DNA from: Cudoniella acicularis
Lineage: Eukaryota > Ascomycota > Leotiomycetes > Helotiales > Helotiaceae
DNA: 30,563 nt
Assembly: GCA_013054445.1 (NCBI GenBank)
Contig: JAAMPI010000603.1
Coordinates: 1-30,563 of the forward strand
Direction of reading: 5' to 3'
Shown here piece after piece: positions 1-10,543 of the stretch. A program made the position numbers and the translations under genes. The notes under the pieces are model-generated. The model had not been told where the DNA came from. It ran no database searches and saw only the letters and a program-made list of their open reading frames with translations. Each line of letters begins with the position of its first letter. The first letter of the stretch is position 1.

Positions 1-429
1 CGTCACCTCCCTCCTGGCAGCCTTCACAGGTTATTACACCAGCTATGCGGGTTCCAAAGCAGGTGTAGAGGATTTCACAAAGGGCGCGGCGAAGGAGTTG
101 ATGCCTAGGGGCGTGAGTGTCAATGCTGTGGGGCCGGGGCCGATGGATACACGTATGTTTCTTCCTCAATCCCCTCTCCTTGCTATTGCCATCCCATCAA
201 CCACCCTCCCCCCAGAAAGCCCCAAAGGGAAACTAACACTAACCAAAAAACAGCATTCTTCTACCCCCAAGAATCACCCGAAGCAGTCGCCTACCACAAG
301 AGCAGTGCGATGGGTAACCGGTTAACGCAAGTAGATGATATAGTACCGATCGTGCGTTTTTTGGTTACCGAGGGGGCCTGGATTAATGGGCAAACGATTT
401 TTGCTAATGGGGGGTATACTAGCCGTTAA
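1..429 (+). CDS. Short-chain dehydrogenase/reductase (SDR), 3' part only
   Basis: C-terminal part of a classical NAD(P)-dependent SDR oxidoreductase; the Rossmann N-terminus lies left of the window. The frame is open from base 2. Exon <1-152 carries the catalytic Y-x3-K (YAGSK, Tyr codon at 44-46, Lys at 56-58), then SVNAVGPGPMDT, the usual strand and loop that closes over the cofactor. A 101-bp intron (153-253, GTATGT...CAG) follows; removing it joins MDT to PFFYPQESPEAVAYHK and continues to the typical SDR ending INGQTIFANGGYTSR and a TAA at 427-429. The intron call rests on frame and on restored family homology, because reading through gives a low-complexity tail and an early stop. The substrate cannot be told. 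A poly-A-signal-like AATAAA cluster lies near 553-567. Confidence 0.85.
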
Positions 430-1697
430 AATGGGGAGAAGGGAGGGGAGGTGAGTGGGAGGTGAGTGGGTGAGAAGGGAGAGTGGAGGTGGGAGGGAGG
501 GAAAAAGGGGGACTTATGTTTTTATGTTTTCATTTTTTGGTTGGGAATTGGGAAATAAAAAAATAAACAGATACAGGAAATGTGAAATTATTCAAATGAA
601 ATTCCAATGAAACCCATCTATCTCTTTTTAAAAGTCCAACCAAGACTAAGTAAGCTTCAGCCGAAGAAGTGAGAAAGAACAATTAGAAAAGAGTAAGCGA
701 ACAAACAGATACTAAATATAAGTAACTCGGTATTTAATTATGCCAAAATAGAATCATAAGACTAAGTAAGTGAGTTAAGTAAGTAAGAGAGTAGTCAAGA
801 AACCTAGCTAAGTGAGGAATTCCAGCCTCCAGGACAGAATAGCGAAAAGACGTGACATGACGTTGAAGAGGGGAAGTATCCCCCCCCCCCCCCGGCCCCT
901 CCCTCCTTATCATATCAACTCGAACCTAATCTAAAAGAATAAACACTACAGTACTGATTAAAAAAAAAAAAATTTAAAATAAAACTTCCCCTTCCTTTCT
1001 GTTGAGTAACCAACCAACCGGTCTCACTCGGCCTTTAAATCCCACGGAAAAAGAAGAAGCCAAGAGCCCCGACCCGGTAACCAGGCTCCCGGATCCGGAT
1101 ACCATCGGGATGAGAGAGAGAGGCCAGGCTATCCAGGCCATCGGTGGAAGGAGAGGTAATGTGACTTAGGCTAGGGAACCTTGCATGGCATAGGGCATAA
1201 GCCACTAGATTTCACATCGGGAGGCACATATAAAAGCAAACGCAAAGCAAAAACAATAATATAATCCTTAGGAGAAAAGCGAGATATAAAACGATGCTGT
1301 CTTTTGGAATTCAAGAGAAATGCTACTACTGTAACTGATTGACGGGATGTGAAGTGACGTTTATAGAGGGTCTCTAGACTATGAACCAACCAATCAACCT
1401 AATTCCCAATTATCCACTTACGCACTATTTAGAAAGCCTCTCTGTCATCATCGGCCACCTACTAAGATAGCCAATCAACCCCTTTATGAATCAGGCTTCC
1501 TCTCATCTTCTGAGCAGATGCCCTTCCGTCACTAAATATCAATATCAACCTTTCTTTAAATACTCCATTTCCATCTTGTTCGCTCGTACTCTCATGCATC
1601 TCCTTCGTCATCACGTCTTGGTATCCTCCGAAATATAAGAAGGAAATTCGTTTCGTATTTTTCTTTTTTGATGCAAATGCGAGAGGAGGGAAAGTGA
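430..1697. other. Intergenic region between convergent SDR and Hsp70-like genes
   Basis: No gene recognised. It holds a purine-rich stretch just after the SDR stop (about 430-510), short AAGTAAGT-like runs near 760-790, a 14-base poly-C run (880-893) and a 13-base poly-A run (960-972). The short open frames here (for example on the minus strand at 1171-1389 and 1462-1743) have no family resemblance. Both neighbouring genes end here, so the two 3' UTRs must share it. Confidence 0.6.
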
Positions 1698-4050
1698 TCA
1701 TTTGAATCTTGATGTGCAACGACCCATGACTTCTCCTTGGCATACCAGCTCGGCGTTGAATTCGGATCCATCTAGGGTGAGGTAGATGTCAAAGTATACG
1801 CGGTAGAATGTACCTTGTGGGGTGTCCATTCGCTCGAAGTCTTTTTCGAGATTCTTGCGAGACAAGTCTGATGTGAGGGTCACAACTTCCTTGACTCCTG
1901 AAATACTGTTAGCACGGTTTCTCGAATTTGTAGGAAGAAGACTTACGGGGATCTTTGGTATATTCAGGGCAAACATCATCATCGCAGGCGTACAAAATAT
2001 CCTCATACATCAAAGTAGCACCTGGTGCAACTTGTCTGAAGAACGAAACCTTGACTGGCTCTCCAATCTTCACTCTTTGTCCCTTCTGGACGAAGATTTG
2101 TCGAGTGAACTTGCATCGATCCTTGCCATCCAAAGATGGAACACGATAAGCCTCGGGGTGGTGGCCTTCCTTGAAAGGTTGAAGAGTTGCCATCAGGTAA
2201 TGTCTACGAGCAACACGGGATGTGACAACTCGTTCGGTGATACCAGCAGTGACGGCTCCCTTGACGATAGCGGCGACGGAGTCCATAGGTCGGACGACCT
2301 TCGATTGGAATTGAGGAGGCACGTGAAGTTTGATTTGCTGGAAGAGATACTCCGAAGCACCGAAACCTCCCACAACCAAAACATTCTGTAGTGTTCGGTT
2401 TTGCGCTTGAATGGCGATGATTTGATTTCGTACTAATTCCAAGATACGGTTAACGACCGGCTCGAAACATTGTAGAATCTCCTCGTTCGTAAATGTCATG
2501 TACCCTTCTTCAATACCAGCTTCTGGGAATTCAGCCTCAATACCAACGTCGACAGCCCATTTCTGGTTGTTGTTTCGGAAATCGGCCTTGATTCTGTTCT
2601 CGAAATCCATGATACATTTCGCGTAAACCCTGCCAGCTGTTTTGGATCCGTCTGGCAGTTTCATCTTTCGGATCTTCGTCCGTAAAATGTTGCTGAAGTT
2701 GCGGTTGAGAGCTGTTGACCCACAAGAGTCACCAGAACCTGCTGTACACTCAGAGACTGTGAAAGGAGACTCTTCTTCGACCTCGTAGGCAATCAAATCG
2801 ACGGTTCCACCACCACAATCCACAATCAACACAGCATCGTGCACCTTGAGATTAAGAAGACCAGCTTTTGAACAGAAAAGAGCAGCAGCTTCTGGTTCCG
2901 TAATGAGTGTAAGTCTGTTGTCGTTTTCATCACGGAGGAAACCAGCTTGAATGGCAGCTGCACGAGTTGCAGCCTTTCCGGCATCGTTCCAGATAGCAGG
3001 CACTGTCAAATAATACCGGATATTTCGCTCTTCTCTGTTGAAAACCTCGCCTAATGTCTTTTGCAATTGATTTCGCATCGCTTGTCGAAGTTTGAAGAGG
3101 TAATCGGCCGCCACATCGATTTCTGATTTTCCGGGAGGAAGGGGGGGGAAGGTTGATAGGGTCGATGTATGTGTTACCGGAGAGCATGAGCTGCAATTTG
3201 AACCATTCGACCTTTTGCACACCTGGCTTTGGGTATCCAGTTGGTGCTAAGGCGTCAGCGATATCCGGCCCCCATCCCACAACCTTTTGGTATTGATCGT
3301 AGTATAGCACGGTTGGGATCTATTATTGTCAGCATTGTCGCACACCGATATCGTGGGACCAACCTTTTGTTTCGTGTATGATCCCGCACCAGGCCATTCT
3401 GTGATGATATCTTCCTTTGCCTCCGTGTTCGTGGCAAATGCAAATGCGACACCCGAGAAAGTTGTTCCCTAGATATGTTAGAGACGATTTTATCATGAAG
3501 GTAGAATACTCACAAAATCAATTCCGACAATCAGTTGCGCCTTACTCCTGCCAGCACCTTCTACCTCGACAGCACCTCTGTTTGCGTACTGCGCGGCAGC
3601 CATGCTACCTCCAGCTGGAGGAGGAGCTCCATACTGTGGTGGCCCGCCGCCATACTGAGGAGGGCCGCCTGCTGGAGGTGGAGGACCCATACCACCTTGC
3701 GCAGGATGTCCAGGAGGATAGCCAGAGGCAGCAGTGTTGATCGGAGGAGGACCGCCCATCATTTGGGTTGGCGGTGTACGAGGAGTACCGGTGGTCAAAG
3801 GGCTTTGAGTGCGACCGACTCCAGCTGGGGCGGGAGCGTAGTTATTTGTATAGCTCGGCGGACGCCCACCTGCGCCGGGGTGATTCATAGGGAGACTGGT
3901 GGTCGAGGATGCAGACGAGGCTGTACCAGGGAGAAGCTGCGGCGTGGTGGGGTTGGGGTTTTGTGCGATGCTGGTGGTGGGAACGTTGGCGCTTGACTTG
4001 CGTTTGGAGCCGAATCCAAGGCTTTTGAAGCGGGAGTTCATAGAACTCAT
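1698..4050 (-). CDS. Hsp70-like (HSPA12-type) ATPase with disordered N-terminus; frame broken by one base
   Basis: Actin-fold ATPase of the divergent HSPA12-like Hsp70 group that is common in fungi. Exons on the minus strand: 4050-3514, 3468-3364, 3319-1947, 1897-1698. Introns are 45, 44 and 49 bp, GT-AG, with CTAAC-like branch sites in the first and third. The start is ATG at 4048-4050; a second ATG sits three codons later. Residues 1-160 are Pro/Gly/Ala-rich and look disordered (PPPPAGGPPQYGGGPPQYG). Then come GIDFGTTFSG (phosphate-1 loop, about 176-185), VDCGGGTVD (phosphate-2, about 380-388) and VVGGFGASEYL (adenosine motif, about 530-540). No canonical DnaK substrate-binding domain or EEVD tail is present. 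Exon 3 changes frame at the eight-C run (plus strand 3141-3148); with seven C the gene gives about 737 residues. It may be an assembly error, since all else is intact. The specific role is unknown; chaperone-like ATPase activity is inferred from family. Confidence 0.82.
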
Positions 4051-4360
4051 AGATTCCAGGGAGGATAAAATAGGAAAAAAGGGGAGCAGGTAGCAGCGTT
4101 AATCAATGCGTGCGACGAGGAAGAAGTCCGAAGAAGGGTTGTGCCGCTGCCGTGAGCGTGGACCTGACCTGGCGAGGGGAGGGGGGTGGAGGGGGAAACA
4201 AGGAGGACTTGTGCAGGCTTTGGCTGGGTGCTGGGTGCTGGAGCTGGAGCTGGCTGCGCAGCGACTGAGGCTTCGCCCTTCGGGCAGGCTGGAGCCCAAC
4301 TTTGGAAACCTCTCGCCTCCGTCAGCCCAGTCTTAGCGCAGTCCTGTTCTGGAGCAGCGA

Positions 4361-4410
4361 GGGAGGGAGGGGGACTCGGGAGCGAGGGCAGGGCAGGGCA
4401 GGGCAGGGCA
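4361..4410 (+). repeat. G-tract cluster with (GGGCA)5 tandem repeat
   Basis: At 4361-4380 there are four G-tracts separated by one to three bases, followed at 4386-4410 by five perfect GGGCA units. Both stretches fit the four-runs-of-GGG quadruplex pattern on the plus strand. They lie about 310-360 bp upstream of the Hsp70-like start codon, on its non-template side reversed. This is sequence pattern only; folding is not shown. Confidence 0.7.
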
Positions 4411-4441
4411 GGACTGGGCTGGGCAATAGTGAGTAGTGAGG

Positions 4442-4462
4442 AGTGTGCAGTGTGCAGTGTGC
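4442..4462. repeat. (AGTGTGC)3 tandem repeat
   Basis: Three perfect 7-bp units in the upstream region of the Hsp70-like gene. No function is implied. Confidence 0.75.
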
Positions 4463-6164
4463 ACTTCGATGGACTGCTGGGCCGGAACTGTTGACCGAGG
4501 ATGAAGTGAAGTGCCAGGGAGTGGGAGTCAAGAAGCTCAGTGCTCAAGCTCAGTTCTCACAGCGCTGTGGACCAATCTGCAGGAACCAAATAGGGACTCA
4601 GGGAGTATTTCGGCTGCTACTGTTGCTGCTGGGGCGAGCTTCGAGTCCTGCTGTATCCGTACCGTACTGCTTACCAGTATTGCTGCAGTAGTCTGCACGC
4701 TGCGTAAAGCGAGGGTTTTGCGTGATTGCTGGGTGAGGTGAGATGGCGGAAGCTGAAAAGAGGAAGCCTCCCTCTCGCTTTGCTTTGTTCTAGAGGCGCC
4801 CGGCTGCTGGTGAAAGACGGAACGAAAGTATTCTCGTACAGGGACAATCGAGAAGACGGCGCCACGCGGAGCAGCTTGTGGCCCTGTGGGTTGATTCGCA
4901 GATCTACGAGAGCGAGAGCGAGAGCTCGAGAGCAGAGGATGCGAACCCGAAGATGCTGAGGAGCGACGGAAAACGCATGTAACGTTCGCGATGGTTTTAT
5001 GCATCTATAAAGGACAAAGGACCGCCGCTCCTTCAGATACTTTATCTACTTTATCTCCAATGGTAACAGTACAGGTGGTGGTGCCGGCAGGCTGTCGTTG
5101 CTTCATGGTGGCCTGCTGGCTTTGGCAGCTCAGCCTCACTAGTAACGAGTAACATCTGCACGACCATCGAGAGACGAGAAGAAAATCCAGAAAGTCAACT
5201 GATGACTAAAGTCCTGGTATCAACAGCCTTGGCCCCGCAGTCAGGTCGTCTATATTCTCAGCCAATCTGCCTTGTTGCCTTTCTTTCGCCCTTCGTATGA
5301 GTATAAGTATAGGCGGTGTCTCGAAAGTCCTTGGGCCTCTTCCCGCTGTTCAATCACTTGCGTTTTAAGGACTTTGCGTCTCGAGTCCTGAAAAGTCCTG
5401 ACACAGATTGACGAGGGGTTGTTGGCATTCAGCCCCCAAAAGCATTGGCTTCGCAATGCTTTTTCGGCCGGCAAGTCCTGATTGGACCCGGAAAGCATCT
5501 TCCCACCTCGCCGCACCCTTTGATGACCGCTCGTATTGGAGTTTGGTCCTGCTTATGTCACGGGAGCATGAGGGGCAAGTCGAGCTAAATTTTTATATTG
5601 CTGATGTTCTCGCAACTTCTAAGCGATTACTAGTATTTGGAATCCATGAGTTGGTCTGGCTATTACTTTCTATTACAAATATCTCATATACTTGGATTCA
5701 AGAAAGATTTTGGAAACAATAATATCTCACGTGATTGGGAGATCTTTGCTAGCTGCAACGTTCCATGCTTCCTCCTGTGTGATTCCTCCAGGAGTGTGCT
5801 CTGAAACAGATGTGGAATCGAAGCGTTTTGTCTGATCATTATAAAGTTCCTGATTTCATTCTTTTCTCTCACCGTCCGGTTTGAAGTGGGAAGAAGGAAC
5901 AAGGGATGAGGCTGAGGGGTTGCATTTTCTGAGGATTTCGGACTCGCCGAAGAGCATTCTCGAGAAGCACTCAGAAATTCAGAGCGACTTTGGAAGGTAG
6001 GGATTTTTTTATGTTTATAATGTCTTTTCTCATTTCTTTCAATTATCCTTTTTGATGCTGGCCATGGTGCAAGTTGAGCATAGCACATCGCTAACTACTA
6101 GTGTGTAGATGACTTTGTCCATAATAACTCACAAGAGCCCGGTTATTTATCGACTTCTGGACCA

Positions 6165-6610
6165 ACCAAGAATCTGGAACCCACTGCGGCTACAAATAGA
6201 GAGTAGGTAAGGTCATTTATACGTTGTAGGAGTTAAGACTCGTATGAAGAGATATTCGACATCAGTGGTTCCAGTAGGTCGCGTACCACAAACCACATCA
6301 GACAAGTCAAACTCTTCAAATTCGAGCTTGGAATATTCCTGCAAGTCCTTTCTGATCTTCGAGGTTGCTAGTAGCAACTTTTGTCTTGGGAAGTCCCTGA
6401 AGCCGAATTTTATAGAGACGAGGATTGAGGAAATAGTTGGGGTCAAAGCTCCTTGACCTTAAATTGACTTTGCACTGTGTACTTGACCATGCTCACAATA
6501 ACCGACAACAACTCAGTGGTTCACCTCCCCCCGGACAAACTCGACTGCGGCTACAAGTCTAAAGCGGAAAGGTCATTCACACGGTGAAGAAGATATAAGA
6601 GCGATATTCG
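6165..6610. repeat. Pair of degenerate direct repeats (about 6165-6259 and 6529-6610)
   Basis: Three blocks recur in the same order: ACTGCGGCTACAA (6183-6195 and 6544-6556, identical), AAGGTCATTTATACG versus AAGGTCATTCACACG (6209-6223 and 6569-6583), and AAGA followed by GATATTCG (about 6247-6259 and 6597-6610). Block spacing is 26 versus 25, then 38 versus 28 bases. The two mismatches in the second block are both C/T transitions. This looks like an old duplication or two copies of a decayed short element; the family is not recognised. Confidence 0.5.
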
Positions 6611-7081
6611 TACACGCAAAGAGTATCGCCAATTTACGGGAATACCGCAACTCTGGTACTATAATAGTGCTTTGTATACTCCCTGAATAAAACAATTGTC
6701 CCAAGGTAACAAAGTCCAAGAGATTGGCTCTTAATTCCATTGAACCCATGAATAAATTTGACCAAAGCTAACATAATCGCAATAGCACAATATTCTCTTC
6801 ATACTTGGTGAGGCTCTTCCAAATCATGATCCCTGCTAGGATAATAATCACCTGCACAATCTCATAACCGTGCAGCGTGCATCTGCAGATTCTGCACAAT
6901 ACCACGTCAAGCTCTAAATCAGGTACTGGCTGAATCGGGTTTGCGGATGGCATTCCAATTTTAATAACGTAGCAGCAAACCAAAGATGGATCCATTTCGC
7001 TCCCAGTTCTCCAGTAACACCAGCGAAACAGGCCAAGACTGGTGGCACAGAAATTGACAGAGTGTTCAGAATCAGTTCGTG

Positions 7082-7099
7082 GTGGGGAAACTTCCCCAC
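7082..7099. promoter_or_regulatory. 18-bp palindrome, possible double CreA site
   Basis: Arms GTGGGGAA and TTCCCCAC are perfect inverted repeats around an AC centre. Each arm contains GTGGGG, which fits the CreA/Mig1-type consensus SYGGRG, so two opposed sites are present. It lies about 1.1 kb upstream of the glucokinase start. Carbon-repression control of a sugar kinase would make sense, but the distance makes this speculative. Confidence 0.3.
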
Positions 7100-8218
7100 A
7101 GCCGCTGGAACAGCGCTCAAACCTCGCTATGCCCTCACTGGCTTAACCTTAAAAAGAAATGTGCCGCCCCTCCCAACTCTCACCGTCTGGTACTCGAGCA
7201 TGCCAAAAGATTCAACATCGCAAAAGTGCAGCTTTATATTTATTACGGAGCTCTTGCCTCACAACGGCAGCAGATACTCGCATCGCTTCGAACAGACCTA
7301 GGACATTACACACGGAGAAGCGACATTGCGGATTCCGGTGCATCCTCTTTATTCTATTTCGCCGAAGATTCTGCAGACGCGCCGAGCCAGCTGCCAGTCG
7401 AGTCCACTGTATCCTGATACCCAACTCCGATCCGGTTCTCCCTGTTCTCCCTATTTTCTGCACGTAAAAGCGGGTGCCAGGGCAGGCTTGGGCAGGCTTT
7501 GGCACGCTACGAGAACCTGACGCCAGCGGCGCCGAACCAGAAAGGCCAATTCTGTCGACTAGCAGCCTCCAACTGTCACACATCCGCGGGTCTGCTCACC
7601 AGGCTCTTCCCATCACTCCGGTCTCCCTTGGTTTCCTGCACGTCGGCGTGGAAAAAAGTTCAATTGATTGCTGACCCATGAACTGATCCCTTTGTCGAGT
7701 GGTACGCCATAGACGGCCCTATTTGCTTCCAGCGAATGGTGGAGAGAGACTTCTGCCCCTCCTCTCTGCCCGCCTCGTTGTGCCCCGCCTTAACCTGCCA
7801 ACTGTGGCTTTGGACCTCCACATCACCAAAACGTCGTCCCGGACTAGAAGAAGGGCACTTTCGCCCAAATCTTCTTCTCCTTCTCCCCAGCAGCACCTGC
7901 CAGCAATTGACGAAGCCAATCTTTACAAGCCGCACAAAGTGTCGACCCAAAGTCCTATCAGCCTTGTCCACATTGCCTCGTTTGCATTCCTCGCTGCTGT
8001 TCTGGTGAATTGACCCGAGCTTGGCTACCTGGCATGTAACTGACTGCGTAACCTAGATTTTTCAGCTCCTGTTCAAGGAAAGTCTTCCCATCACAAAGAG
8101 AAGTCCGCCAAGCTACTCCCCGACTTCTTTCTCTCCACCTGCCCACATTGTGGAAGGTGCGACCTGCGAATCTCCTCTTCCCTTCCCTACGGAACCTCCA
8201 ATATCGAGACCGCATAAA

Positions 8219-9997
8219 ATGGCTCTCGCTGCCGAAGCAAAGCGGATTGCCGCCGAATTCGAGTTCAGTGACGATGATGTCAGGAGGACAGTGGCGGAAT
8301 TCATTGTGGAGATGAGTGCGTACAGTTGACCACAATTGAGAACATAATCTTGACGACTATGCAGACGAGGGTTTGGCGCAGAATGCTACGACCATGAGCC
8401 AGATTCCCACATACGTTACAGGAGTACCAAATGGAACAGAGAAGGTATGCAGACCCCTCTTTGCGCTGACCGAAGCTAACATGTTCAGGGTCTATACCTG
8501 GCTGTCGACCTTGGAGGAACTAACTTCCGAGTTTGCTCGATTCAATTACACGGAGACACTACCTTCAGCTTGACACAATCGAAAGTGGCCATTCCTAAAG
8601 AGCTTATGGTTGCGAAAACAGCCAAGGAACTCTTCGCATTTCTGGCAAAACAAATCGAGCTATTTTTGAAGGCACACCACGAAGACCACTTCGAAGCACA
8701 CGTTAGAAGACGTCAGACAGTCAGCACTCCGGAGGGATACCGAGACGAGCACATCTTCCGATTAGGCTTCACGTTCAGCTTCCCTGTTCATCAGATTGGA
8801 ATTAACAGAGGCACACTGATTAGATGGACAAAGGGGTTTGATATTCAGGATGCCGTCGGACAGGATGTTTGTGCTTTACTGCAAAAAGAGATTGATCTTC
8901 TCAGATTGCCAGTCAAGGTTGCAGCTCTTGTAAATGACACAGTGGGAACACTGATGGCTAGATCCTACACATCACCAGGAAAAACAGGGACCCTTCTCGG
9001 AGCAATTTTTGGCACAGGAACAAATGGCGCTTATGTCGAGAAGTTATCGAAGATTACGAAACCAATGGCAGGAGAGTACGACAAGACCACTAGCGAAATG
9101 GTGGTTAACACCGAATGGGGTTCTTTCGATAATGGACTGAAAGTTCTGCCAAATACGATTTACGACCAAATTTTGGATCAAGACAGTGTCAACCCGGGTA
9201 TTCAAATGTTTGAGAAGCGTGTGTCGGGCATGTTCTTAGGAGAGATTCTCCGAATTGTCCTGGTAAAGATGATGAAGGACCCCTCAATCCCTCTATTCAG
9301 AGACGACAATTCATCTCACAATGACTTCAAGACAACAGCCTCTGTGGATGTCGACTCACCACTACACACTCAATGGGCTGTCGATAGCAGCATCCTCTCA
9401 GTTGCCGAAGCAGATAATTCGCCAAATCTGGGAACATTGCGCCAATTCGTCGAGAAATTCCTAGGTGTCGACGCAGCAAGTCTTGAAGACGTTCAAGCAG
9501 TAAAGGTAATTGCCCACGCAATCGCTAAACGAGCTGCCCGCCTCGCAGGTGTAGCAATCGGCGGAATCGTCCTGCAAACTGGTTGTCTCACTCCCGGTGC
9601 ATCTTCAATACCCGGTCCCTCATCGGCAGCTAAGATCGTGGAAGAAATCAAAGCCGGCAAGCTTGCCACAGCCGCATCTGCAACAGTCAACAAGCTAGCA
9701 GACACAGCCGGAATAGCAGTAAACGAGGACGAAATCGTCGATATCGGTGTTGATGGCAGTTTGGTGGAATTCTACCCCGGATTTGAGGATTACATGCGTG
9801 AGGCTCTACGGGCAATGGAAGGTATTGGCGCTGCTGGTGAGAGACGAATTCGCATTGGGATTGCGAAGGATGGGAGTGGCGTTGGAGCGGCGCTTATTGC
9901 GCTCGTGGCGGCGAAGATGGAGAAACCTTTGGATTATTTGAATGATTTGAAAGGGAGGCTGGAAGATATTAAGGATGATGGGTTGTTGCATGTTTGA
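8219..9997 (+). CDS. glkA: Glucokinase (hexokinase family)
   Basis: ATP-dependent phosphorylation of glucose to glucose-6-phosphate at the entry of glycolysis, in the cytosol. Exons are 8219-8315, 8365-8444 and 8489-9997; introns are 49 and 44 bp and join in frame to give 561 residues. The start ATG (8219-8221) opens MALAAEAKRIAAEFEF. AVDLGGTNFRVC (about 64-75) is the phosphate-binding loop. LGFTFSFPVHQIGINRG...RWTKGF (about 151-176) matches the hexokinase signature. ALVNDTVGTL carries the catalytic Asp (about 209). FGTGTNGAYVE (about 233-243) and NTEWGSFDN contact sugar and nucleotide. RIRIGIAKDGSGVGAALIAL near the end is the second ATP-loop region. Motifs such as SQIPTYVTGVPNGTEKG favour the fungal glucokinase branch over hexokinase, so the symbol is by analogy. 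An AATAAA lies at 10105-10110. The gene looks intact and is probably constitutively expressed. Confidence 0.93.
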
Positions 9998-10543
9998 GTA
10001 GTTGCCGTTTTGGATTTCTTTTTGGTTGGTTGGTTCACCTACGCATGCATAGCAGGTCTGGTTTGGTCTGGTCTGGTCTTGGAAATTTTCGAACATAGAT
10101 TTCGAATAAATAGCTGGATGACGGGATAGGTGCTAGGTATTTCAGAATACATGCTGGATCTGATCTAAAGAATAGGAATAAGAAAAAGAATCAACTTCTT
10201 CTCCCATCGTCTACTCTGCCTTCTTTGACTTTATAGTACTGTGAGAAGCTTAGGGTTGAATTCCTCGTTTGGGCATGATTCTCGCAGTTCTAATCATTTC
10301 AATAGTCAAGACGAATGGGAATATCGCATTTCACCTAATTGGGCGACCTCCAGCCCCGATGTCAACCGCTTGGAAAGGCATTTAGACGCCGAGTGGTCAA
10401 ACTGAGAATGCACATGCAGGCGGAATCAGCCACTGCCAACGTGGCATACAGGGTACAAGTGGCGTACAGGGCACGAGCGACGATGTTAATATGTAAGTCG
10501 AGTCTTTGAATAAGGCCATGTCTCAATTTTATTGTGGTGCTAC
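9998..10543. other. Intergenic region, glucokinase 3' end to HET gene
   Basis: It holds the glucokinase 3' UTR with a GGTCTGG-like tandem stretch (about 10055-10080) and AATAAA at 10105-10110, then the promoter of the HET gene. An 18-bp tandem repeat sits at 10441-10476. No further gene seen. Confidence 0.6.
10441..10476. repeat. Two tandem 18-bp units upstream of the HET gene
   Basis: GTGGCATACAGGGTACAA is followed directly by GTGGCGTACAGGGCACGA. Three of 18 positions differ, all by transitions. The pair lies about 70-100 bp upstream of the HET start codon, so it could be a duplicated promoter element. Confidence 0.6.

Larger units (their letters stand above)
4051..8218. promoter_or_regulatory. 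4.2-kb divergent intergenic region between Hsp70-like gene and glucokinase
   Basis: No convincing gene seen. Proximal to the Hsp70-like gene (4051-5000) it is GC-rich with G-tracts, a (GGGCA)5 repeat and a (AGTGTGC)3 repeat. 5000-6100 shows nothing clear. 6120-6610 contains two degenerate copies of a repeat of about 80 bp. 7082-7099 is a CreA-like palindrome. 7150-8218 is pyrimidine-rich and presumably contains the glucokinase promoter and 5' leader. The length is large for a fungal divergent promoter, so an unrecognised or non-coding gene could be hidden here. Confidence 0.5.

Noticed and set aside
98..325. 75-codon continuation of the SDR frame through 153-325
   Set aside because: This is intron read-through; splicing 153-253 restores a normal SDR ending.
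1462..1743. Minus-strand frame of 93 codons after the Hsp70-like stop
   Set aside because: No family motif, starts inside the last Hsp70-like exon in another frame, and lies in probable 3' UTR.
5684..6088. Minus-strand frame of 134 codons
   Set aside because: Composition is non-descript, no motif, no intron context; likely chance.
6213..6446. Minus-strand frame of 77 codons with a protein-like Lys/Glu pattern
   Set aside because: Plausible in composition but short, isolated and overlapping a degenerate repeat; not enough to call a gene.
6768..7120. Minus-strand frames with hydrophobic, membrane-like segments
   Set aside because: Two overlapping frames, neither complete, with non-ATG or internal starts; no family recognised.
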